DNA from: Plasmodium vivax
Taxonomy: Eukaryota; Apicomplexa; Aconoidasida; Haemosporida; Plasmodiidae
DNA length: 64,000 nt
Direction of reading: 5' to 3'
NCBI RefSeq assembly: GCF_000002415.2
Contig: NC_009916.1
Location: 1,443,001-1,507,000 of the forward strand
The position numbers were made by a program, and so were the translations under genes. The notes beneath the pieces are model-generated. The model saw nothing but the letters and a program-made list of their open reading frames with translations. It had not been told where the DNA came from and searched no databases. Positions within the stretch are counted from its first letter, which is position 1; each line of letters starts with the position of its first letter. Below, in pieces: positions 51,354 to 60,619 of the stretch.

Positions 51354-52194
51354 TCACAGCTGCAGGCCCACGGCGCGGGCCCCCTCAGCCAAGGCCTCCA
51401 CCTTCCCGGCGTACTTGAACTTCCCCCTGTCAAATTTTACCTTGAAAATGCCTTTGTGTAGGGCCTTCCTGGCGATGTCCTTCCCAATTTCCCATCCAGA
51501 TTTAATAGTCCTCCCATTATTCACAACCCTATTGGTTGTTTTATTTCTGTACGTGCCTAGCACACCCGATAAATTGGGGTCTCTCGAGCACGAAAAGCAG
51601 AGTATGTGCCTCCTGTAGTCGTCCACCACCGTCGCGTATATGTGATTGTTAGTGTTTTTAATTCTTAGCCTTGGCACTCTTTTGCCTTGAAGAATTTCCT
51701 CGTCGACGTCTACACGGGGGTTGTCCGGCGCGTCCCGCTTCTCTACCTCCTCCGCCTTCTCCGCCTCCTCCGCGTGCTGGCGGAGCAGCCTTTCCAGAGC
51801 GATCTTCGGGGGAGGAAAAAAAAAAAATAAAAAATAAAGCGTAAAGCGTATGGCAGTTACGCGGAAAGGTCACACCCTCTTCGTTGTGCCACGTTGAAGA
51901 ACCCCCCCTGGTGAGTTACTAAAAACCTCAGTGGGATGTTGCACACACGTGGGTGGACTTCCATCCCCCCCGTTTTTTTTTTTTCCTTTTAATTACATTT
52001 TTTTTTTTCTTCTTTTTGTCCTTCAATTTGTTAGCCTTCCCCTTGGGGAGCTGTTCAGGCGCGGCTTTCTTTCTGTTGGGGGACGAGAACAACGAGAAGG
52101 GGTTCCTCGGGGAGGCCGCCCTGTTGGTTGCAAAGCTGTGCAGTACGTCGAGGTAAAGCAGAAGGAGGGGGACGAGCAGGGCGGCAGCGTTCAT
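51354..52194 (-). CDS. Apicoplast-type 50S ribosomal protein L18 precursor
   Basis: Two exons: 52194-51997 (66 codons, phase 0) and 51803-51354 (149 codons plus stop), with donor GTAATT and a pyrimidine-rich acceptor ending CCCCGAAG. Total 215 residues. Exon 1 starts with a classical signal peptide (MNAAALLVPLLLLYLDVLHS) followed by a basic, Ser/Lys/Asn-rich transit-like stretch, the bipartite leader of apicoplast proteins. After a charged linker the mature domain is bacterial-type uL18: RLRIKNTNNHIYATVVDDYR, CSRDPNLSGV and ALHKGIFKVKFDRGKFKYAG ending LAEGARAVGLQL, matching the 5S-rRNA-binding fold with its conserved FDR-G-YHGRV-ALA-ARE-GL C-terminus. It would act in apicoplast translation. 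A purely in-frame reading from the GTG at 51677 would miss the leader. Confidence 0.88.
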
Positions 52195-53412
52195 AGTAGG
52201 CGCGCCATTTAACTGTAAGCGGTGAGCGGTAGGCGGTTATGCGGTAAGCGGTTACCCGGTGAGCGGCTACGCGGCGGGCTGAATGGCTGAATGGCGCAAT
52301 GCCGCTGGGGAGAAAAAACCCTTTTCGCAAAATGGCCTTCCGCGAGTGACAAACCTGTTGCGATGAAAATGGTCGCTCGGATTGGCGGGCGGCCAAATGA
52401 ATTCGCGCGTCCCTCTGCCGGGGTAAGCACGCAGGTGAAGAAGTACATGGCGAAAAAGCACCTTTGCAATTGGCCCTTATGCACACGCGTTTATCCCCTG
52501 ATGGGAACCGCTCCCCCCCCACACCTCCAAAAATGGGTCACCTGAAGGGGTGTTCCCTTGGGAGGTCCCATCTGTGTCATCACCTCTCCAATTCGCGGTT
52601 AACCTGCTGATGTGGAGGAGCCTACCAAGGGGGGTTGTGCACATCTCCCAGTAGGCACTCCTCCTCAGAGGGTAAGAAGCGGTGAGAAAAGGGAGGCACC
52701 TCCACAGGCACGCCTGTGTTAACACGCACGTGGGTTATCCAAGCGGCCAGCGGCCAACATTTGCTTCCCCAGTTGCTCATAAACCGAAGCGGTTTAAAAA
52801 AAAAAAGAAAGGAAGGGAAGAAGGGAGGGGGAACACCGCCATCTTAACACCCCTGTGAGGAAAGCACTTCCAGTGAACTTCCCCCCCGACACGCACGCTG
52901 TGAAAAGTGCGAACGGGGTGATAAATCCCAAAAGAGAAGGTTCCCCCTAAACAGTACACAGAGGCATTTTGGCATAATTATTTTTTTTTTTTTTTTTTTT
53001 TTTTTCTTTCAAATGTGCAGTCTGGCCAATGTTCAGGTGAAGAAGTTATCTGAGGGGTCACAAGGATAACGTTTCCATCTGTGTGCATACGCTGAGTCGT
53101 CCGTGAACTTAACCCACACCTTGTTGCTCGGTTTAACTGTCTACATGGGAATCACTGCAGTTGGGGGAGCATCCCCACGTGGGACAAATTTGTTCTCCCC
53201 TACGGCGATGGTGCCACCGACCCATGGGTGCACGTGGTTTACTCGCGGTTTACTTGCGTATTCACTGGTGTCCCCCCAGGGAAATGCCAACCGGCTGTTT
53301 ATTCCCCTGTTAAGGTATTCAGTTTTAAAAAAAATAAAAAAATGCTGTCCGTTGGTGGCACAGCGTACGCGTCCCCAGGTGGAGTCAACAAGCAGGTGCA
53401 CCCTCTATGCAT

Positions 53413-53453
<41 letters not shown>

Positions 53454-53940
53454 TCACCTGACGTGTTCATATGCACGCACGTACCTCGTGCGGTTGTGCC
53501 TCTGGTGCAGCAGAGGAAAAACAGAATGAGGGTGAACGCGTTTCTCTTTGCAACATGCGCGATGGCCACCTGCGCGATGTGCATTAGACAACTCTGGCCT
53601 GCTAGCTCACCGGCGGAGGAATGATCCGCTAAAGGTGTAAAAACGGATGAAGTAGACAGATAAAGGGAAAGGTCCTCTTTCTTTTCTTTTTTTTTTTTTT
53701 TTTTTTTCCTACACTTGCCAAGGGCACCCCTAGTTTTTGCAACTTTAAGCTTTAGTGTTTTGTCTTTAGCTCTGTGTGCGCGTGGTTACATGTGAAGAGC
53801 AGCGGTGTTGACGCAGGAGTGGGCGGTCGGCTGACTTGGGGGTTGTTCTCTTCAGTTGGCCTCTTCCCCAGTGGACCCTCCCCTAGGACGCTCTTCCTAC
53901 CTCCCACCCCCCACTCACTTCCCCCTCACTGCAATGCAAA
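52195..53940. other. Divergent intergenic region between L18 and lipase maturation factor genes
   Basis: Shared promoter region. Contains gcggtaagcggt-type short repeats (52208-52275) directly upstream of the L18 start, a 25-base T-run (52981-53005), a long A-run (53418-53449) and a cctgacgtgttcat element (53457-53470). No gene recognised. Confidence 0.55.
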
Positions 53941-56900
53941 ATGGACGGCCCTGAGATGAAGGGACCCGCGCGGATCCTGGTCAACGACAAGGAGGTTAAC
54001 CACGAGGGGGGCCTCCGCAAGGTGAAGAACTGGTTGAAGGGGCTAGCCAAAAATGTGCTCGCACAGGAGGACCCGGAGGACGCCTTTCCCTCCAACAACA
54101 AGGCTCTGCGGAACACCTTCTGGGTGTCTCAGCTGGTGAGTGCTCATCGATAATGCTCATGGGGCAAGCTCAGTGGGAGTATCCTCCCGTTGTGCCACGC
54201 GTTTACCCTTTGGCGAATTCGAAGCGCACGTGCAGTTGCATTGGCGCGATGGCTGACGTGATGGCCAACGCGATGGCTCGCTCTGTGGCCGACGCCGTGG
54301 CCACCGCGGCGACTCACGTGGGCACCCCCTTCTTCCCCCCCGCAGATGTGCACCCGGATCATCCTGCTGTGCTGCTTTTTCTCGTTCGTCGTGGCGTGGC
54401 GCCAGGTGAGCGCCCTCCCATGGGAAAGCGTCCCATGGGGAGGATTTCCAGAGAGGGAAAACGTCTATAGAGCGCAAACTTCTATATAGGGCAAACTTCT
54501 ATGGAGGCAGATTTCTATAGAGTTACCCCCTTCACCTCTGCTGTTTCCCTTCCCCTCCGCTGCTCCCCCTAGAACGTGGCCCTGATCGGGGAGGACGGGC
54601 TGACCCCGGCGAAGGAGCACGTGGAGCAGGTGGTGCAAGAGCTGCGCGGCGAAGGCGTCTGGGCGAAGTTTCGGAGCTTCCACTCGCTGTTCTGGTTCCT
54701 CCCGGCGAGCGATTTGGTGCTCACGGCGTTGCCGGTCGCAGGTGGGTTGGAGGGAAGGCGGCGCGGAGAGGCGGCGTCCCTACGCAGGAGGAAGCCTCGT
54801 CCACCGCGCACCGCACATCGCACACCGAATCGTTTGGGCACGTCTTCCGTGTGCTCCACGTCTTTCACATTTTCCGCGCCTCTCTCCCTTGCTTCCACTC
54901 CAATCCCCCTTGCTTCCCCCCCCCGCAGGCATGCTGCTCTCCCTGGCGGCCCTGCTGCTGAACCGAATTAACCTCCTAACGGTGGTGCCAATCTACCTGG
55001 CGCTGCAGTCCATTTACAGCGTGGGGAACATTTGGTACGGCTACGCCTTCGAACTGGAGTTGCTAGAATTGGTCTTTTTGACTCTCCTCTTGGTGCCCCT
55101 CTGCGGGAACCACCTCAAGAGCAGGTATTCCACCACGCCCTTTGTGAGATACGTCTGGCGCTTCTTCATCTTCAAGGTGTTATTAGGGTCAAGCTTAATC
55201 CGTTTCAGGAACAGCCATTTGTGGGGTCACTTGGAGGGAAGATACTACCTATACGAGACGCAGCCGTTTCCGTCGATCGTGGGATACTTCCTGCATGGTA
55301 GTCAGACGATGAGCAAACTAGATAATCTGTTTTGCATCCTAACCGAGTGCGTCTTCTCCTTTTTTATTCTTTTCCCTGTGAGATCCTTTCGGCTGATAGG
55401 TGGGTCGTTGATATTGCTCTACTGCCTTTTGAACTTCCTCACCGGTAATTCCTACCTCTTCTACGTGTTGCTGTTGGCTCCGCTCATGTTTTGCTTTGAC
55501 GATGAGGTGTTGCTTCCTTTTGTTTTGAAGGGGAGGAGGAATGAGGTGCTCTCTGTGGTGAGGGAGAAGGCCGCGCAGCTGGCTAGAAGCAGGGGGTACT
55601 TCCGAAGCTTTGACATCTTCTTCTGCACGGGATTGAGTGTGGACGAGGTGAACAAGATGAGGGACGCCTATTTTAGGATAGACGCGGGGGGGGGAGGCGG
55701 CCTCTTCAATGGAGGAAGCAACACACGGGGGGGGTCACCCCAAGCTGAGAGGGAGCACCTCCTCGGCAGGGGAACTCCCAGCCGCGAAACGAATTTCCAC
55801 GCAGAGGAAGCAACCCCAATTGGGGGCATCAAAACGGACGTGCTCAACGCGCTCCACTGGGCATTCTCCAAAAAGGGGCCACAATATATATTAGAAAATT
55901 ATAACATCTCGAGGGAGCTCATCATCCACGTGTTGTGCACCTGCATCATGACCTCCTATAACAGCTGTGTGCACATTGCGTATTCCACGCGGGGGTCCAT
56001 TTTGCTCTTTTTTGTGTATCTCTCGTGTTTCCTCCTCTACATGGTTTATCTTTTTTTTTTCACAACAAGTGTTGTCTCTCGTTTGGCTAGCCAGCTGGGA
56101 CTGCTCCTGAGCGTCGCCCTCATCTACACGAATGGCATCTTCGTTAGTGGCTTCTCCGACGCGTATGTCTCTGCCCTCTTCTCCCTTCACCTTTTTTTTT
56201 TACTCTCCCTGTCCCTTTTCTACGTGAAAAATGACCGGTTCGTTGTTAAATTTTTGTGCCAGTATTTCTACTTCATCCTGTTCGCCTCCTTCTTCTGCTT
56301 CTTCGTGCAAAACGTTTTGTCTCCGCTGCAGGTGATGAATGAGGAGTACGGCAGCTTCCAGCTGATGAGCGTTTACGGGTCCTTCGGGAGCATTAATCAA
56401 GTCAGGCGGGAGATCATCATCAGGGGGAGTCGCTCAACTGATGGGTCTTCTAGGACAAACTCCTTGGAAACACTCCCCATCGTGGGAACGCCCCCCCCCG
56501 GGTGGGACGACTACCAATTTAACTGCAAACCGGACAGCGTACAGAAGCCGCTGTGCAGCCAGTTTCGGCTCCTTTATGGCTTCCTCCCCGTGCTGTATGT
56601 AGACAGATTAGATTTGCAATTCAACCAGCTAAGTTACAGTGATGATGAGACCATCTTGCACACTCCATGGTTTAGGAAGTTCCTAAAGAAGCTCGCTGCC
56701 AATGATGAAGCTGTCCTATCGCTTCTGTATAGGACCCCCTCCTTTGTAACCCCCTCTGGGGGGAAGAACCCAGCGGAGTTCGCTCCCATCCATTTGACCG
56801 TCTCCAGTGACGTCTACACGTTTTCTACACAGGGGGAGAAGAACGCCTGGTGGGAGGTCCTCTCCTCCAGGGTCATCCTTGAGCAGCAGGGCCGCCTCTC

Positions 56901-57771
56901 CCCAAACAGGGGGGCTAACAAAATTGGGAAACACCCTGGGGGGGGCCGTCCAGGTGAACATAGCACCCTCCTGCATGTAGGCGGCCCTACCGTCATTCAG
57001 CATAGGAACAGGGCCGCATCCCGAGACGCATCACGAGACGCATCCCGAGGTGGCCACTATTTCTCCAAAGAGGGAGACCCTTCAGAGGGGGAGCTCGAAG
57101 AGGCAGGGGCGGCAAACGAGGCAAACGGGGCAGGAGCCACCGGGAGGGAGTCACTCCGCGGGAAGATCCGCACGCAGGAAAGGAACAGATACACTCAGAA
57201 GAAGAGGAAATTCTTTAGGCAAAAAAAACTGCAGGAGTTGAGAGCAGAGGGGGGGGAGAGGGACTCAGAGGAGGAGGCGCAGACGATGGAGGGGATTGCC
57301 AACACGGGAAGGGGAGGCGAAGGGGAGCCATATCATCAGTTGGAGGGCGCGGTAGACGTGGCGGGCGGCATGGCAACCGAGGCGCACGACGAAGAGACCG
57401 ACGGGGAAAACCTCTTTTCCGCTGCGAAGAAGATGGAGGCTGCGCGGGAGGGGGCAACTGGAGAGGAAGCACAAAAAAGGGAAGACAAGATGGGGGGCGG
57501 GGGGATAGAGAAAGGAAGTCCCAATGGGGTTCTTCCCAGTGTGATACCTCCCAACGGGGTTCTCCCCAGTGTGATACCCCCCAACGGGGCACTCTCCCTC
57601 CACGGAGCGATCCAAAAGGAGATGGATGAGGCCATCCGAAACTCCTACAAGCAGTATGGGCTGCTCAACGACTTTTCCCAAAAAATTACAAAGCTGGGGT
57701 TTGTCAACCGGGACCAGGGGAGGAGTCGGTACGGCGAGATTAGGCAGTTGCTGGCCGGCCGTCGGGGGTGA
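53941..57771 (+). CDS. Lipase maturation factor (LMF1/LMF2) homologue
   Basis: Four exons: 53941-54135, 54346-54405, 54573-54741 and 54929-57771, all GT-AG with compatible phases; 1088 residues. LMFs are multi-span ER membrane proteins needed for folding of secreted lipases in animals. Matches to the family include ALRNTFWVSQLMCTRIILLC running into WRQNVALIGEDGLTP, FELELLELVFLTLLLVPLCG, VLLGSSLIRFRNSHLWG, YYLYETQPFPSIVGYFLHGS and a conserved CFDD, then the DUF1222-type C-terminal block WDDYQFNCKPDSVQ...PLCSQFRLLYGFLPVLYVDR with LAANDEAVLSLL. About ten hydrophobic segments alternate with loops. A G/R-rich insert (about residue 340-380) and a hydrophilic C-terminal tail of about 330 residues, with two GVLPSVIPPN repeats, are plasmodial additions. 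The client in Plasmodium is unknown. Confidence 0.88.
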
Positions 57772-58327
57772 GCAAATTGGCCCACTATTGCGTGAGGGCA
57801 TGAGGGCATAAGCGCGTACGTGCACGTGCACACGTCTGCATGTTCATGTGTGTTATCCTACCTTGTGCGTGCTGCGGATCCCCCCGCGTGGCTGTTTTTT
57901 TTTTTTTTTTTTCCCACGACCGCAAGACCTCATAATCGCTGTACTACATCATCCCGCGTTCAAACCGTTGCACATTACCGCTGTGTGTGCGTGTGTGTCG
58001 AGGGGGCGCAGATGCTCACTCGCATACCCCCCTGGTTAATGGCAACTTCGTGGCAACTCCCCCCAAATACGAGGGAAGAACCTCACGGGGGGGATGTAAC
58101 ACAAATGTAGAATTAAAAAAAAGAAAAAAAAAACTTCATGGTGGTAACGACGGGGAGGCCATCACACCAGAGTGGCAACACGAAAAAGGGGCTCTCCAAT
58201 CTGGGAACTTCTCCCCAGTGGGCTAACTTCTCCCCAGTGGGCTAACTTCTCCCCAGTGGGCTAACTTCTCCCCAGTGGGCTAACTTCTCCCCAGTGGGCT
58301 AACTTCCCCCCAGTGGGCGAACTCCCC
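57772..58327. other. Convergent intergenic region with 20-base minisatellite
   Basis: 3' flanks of two convergent genes. No gene recognised; a T-run (57894-57912) and the minisatellite listed separately. Confidence 0.6.
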
Positions 58328-58335
58328 TCAAGTGG
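58202..58335. repeat. 20-base minisatellite, about six and a half units
   Basis: Units gggctaacttctccccagtg, identical for the first five and degenerate at the right edge. The right edge overlaps the stop codon of the small minus-strand gene. Confidence 0.93.
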
Positions 58336-58740
58336 GCGAGGTTCCCCCCCCCTGCTGCGACTTCAGGAGCTCCCTCTGCTTCCGCCGGTACTCATTGTTA
58401 TAGGAGTGCACCCGGTTCTTCTCTCCGTCTACGTTGAGGTAGCAGAGGCTCAGGGCGGAGAGGCCCAGCGGGACGGACGTGCCTACGGGGGGAGGGGGGC
58501 AGACAGATGATGAGGGTGAGCAATTTAGTAAGCGGCAGAGTGTGCAGCAGTGGTGTGCATGTGCTAGGCGAACGAATGACCCTTTACCAGCATGCTAACC
58601 ACAGAGGAGCTGGAGGAGCCACTCTCCTGCGGTACTGCTTACACAAAATTGCAAAAAAGAAAAAAAACGAAATGATCGCTTCTTTTCTTTTTTTTCTCAC
58701 CCAGGATGATGAAGGCGAACCAGTTAATGATCTTCCTCAT
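58328..58740 (-). CDS. Small two-exon membrane protein, unrecognised
   Basis: Exon 1 58740-58701 (13 codons plus one base), donor G/GTGAG; exon 2 58482-58328, acceptor CCCCGTAG/G; stop at 58328-58330. Result: 64 residues, MRKIINWFAFIILG joined to TSVPLGLSALSLCYLNVDGE, then a basic tail VHSYNNEYRRKQRELLKSQQ. The ATG follows a 21-base A-run on the coding strand, a common plasmodial leader. One membrane span near the N-terminus and a charged C-terminal helix recall small mitochondrial or ER assembly factors, but I cannot name a family. The phase match across the intron and clean splice sites are the main support. Confidence 0.6.
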
Positions 58741-59818
58741 TTTTTTTTTTTTTTTTTTTCCCTTTACAGCTTGGTCAACCTCATTTGCTCATAACGCAGA
58801 TGGTGAAATTGGCCTTTCGCCCTTTATACCTGTAGAGACACCTTTTGGAGCTTTATACGAAATTGCAAGTGGGGAGGGGGCTACTCTAGTTAGTATTATT
58901 CCCCCATACATTTGGGAACGCCCCGTTTTGTTCTTTCACATTCGAGGGTGGGTCATTTGAAAGAAAAAAAAAAAAAAAAAAGCGAGCAGGTGAACCGCTG
59001 AGCGGGTGAACATACTAACTGCCTTGCCGAAGCGACTGTAAACGGTGCGCTCCAAAAAAAGTAGCTGCTTCCCAAGAGGAGGGGGGCCTTTCCCCTATGT
59101 AGGCACATTCAACACGTGGAAGTTGGCCATCATCGGAATTGCTGTGCGAGGGAGGGCCAAACAGGCACGGGCACATGTCGCTTCATTTGTGTATGCACAC
59201 AGGAAGAGGAGTACCTGCATCCCCGGGGTCATAACAAAAGCGTTTACATGTGGGGACTCCCCTCGCTCAAGTTGCGGCAAAGTTGCGGCAGAAAAGTAAC
59301 CCCTTCGGTGAGGGGCATACCTGCCCAGCGATTCGCTGTTCCGCGATCAGTCCAGCCGCCTATCCGGCTAGCTATTTTTAATTTTGTTAACCGTTCGGTG
59401 AGTCATCACTTTTGGGCAGTAAACATGCACGTCGTCGTAACGGGCAGGCAAAAAAAATAAAAAAAAAAAAAAAATAGAAAAAGGAAAAGGGGGAAAGGGA
59501 GGAAAGAACGATGCACGGATGGACGGATGGAGGGAAGAATACGTACCCACACTGTGGTTATACTGCAGAGTTGGGGAGGCATCACCACAATCGGGGCCAC
59601 ACAACGTACGCCCTAAGAAGCGTTTACGTTTGAGTGGCACCTGTCATTTGGGAGAGGTACTTCAGTTGCCACGTGTGCAACTAACGTTTTGCATAAGTAA
59701 ATGGGAAAAAAAAAAAATTATCTTTTGGCCACTTGGTGAAGACGCCAAAGTGGAACGGAACAAAAAAAAAAAAAGGAGGAAGAGACTATCTGGCCAAACC
59801 GCTCGACGTTTTTGTTCT
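58741..59818. other. Intergenic region between two small minus-strand genes
   Basis: Promoter side of the 64-residue gene and 3' side of the ATP6AP2-like gene. A-runs at 58963-58981 and 59461-59475. No gene recognised. Confidence 0.55.
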
Positions 59819-60619
59819 TCACTTCGGATTGCTCGAGGTGTTGATTTTGGAGTACAGCAGCGAGTCCTTCGTCTGCAGGGGGGGAACAAAAAAAACAAAA
59901 AAAAGATAAAGCAAAACGGAGCAGAGCAAGACAAAATAAACATAATCACAATGACAGTGACAATCATAATAACTATCACTATGGTGCACACAAACGGGTA
60001 GGTAAACACATCGGAGTGACCACCCGCGCAAGTGCTCTCTTTCGCTCCTCACGTTGGCGATTTGGAAGGTGGCGTAGGTCCCCAGGATAAAGGCCGTGAT
60101 GAGCGTCAGTACGATCCTGTCGTTGGGAAAGGCGGAAAAAAAAAAAATAAAATAAATAAGCACCGTGGAAAGGTGAGCAACAACGTATACACTTTGCGCT
60201 CGTGGGTTGGTTCGCCACTGACGGGCGGGGCCTCTCCCCTGGTGATAAGCAAACCGGTGGGCCGACCACAAAAAAAGAAAACGATGAACGGCCCACTCCG
60301 AAGCAGACAAAGCTGTGGGCTTACCACAAGGTCACATGGAACTGAACGTTCGTCTGGTTCTCATCGTACACTACGCCCGTCTGTTAAAAGGGAAAAAAAA
60401 AAAAAAAAAGGGAGGGAGGGGAAACAAAATGAAGGGGAGTTTCCCTACCATGTCGTAACTTCCTTTCATCACGACGTTTGCAATTCTGTCATATTCGCTA
60501 TTCACGCGTTTGTTTCCCGCTCGGGAACATCACCAGCGCGACGCATCCCTTCGTGGCCTTACCTGTGCTGCCGCAAAGTACAGGCTGAGCACAGCGCTTA
60601 AGAGGGCAAAAAGCTTCAT
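59819..60619 (-). CDS. Minimal ATP6AP2-like (V-ATPase accessory) membrane protein
   Basis: Four short exons: 60619-60563, 60380-60325, 60116-60053 and 59872-59819, all with GT-AG borders and matching phases; 76 residues. A signal peptide (MKLFALLSAVLSLYFAAAQ) fills exon 1, followed by a short lumenal stretch (TGVVYDENQTNVQFHV), one membrane helix (TLWIVLTLITAFILGTYATF) and a short tail with DSLLYSKIN. The region from FHVTLW to the tail resembles the C-terminal membrane segment of ATP6AP2/(pro)renin receptor, where a span is followed by DSIIYRMTN. That protein helps assemble the V-ATPase membrane sector. The large ATP6AP2 ectodomain is absent. Exon structure is well supported; homology is from recalled sequence pattern and should be tested. 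Confidence 0.7.
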
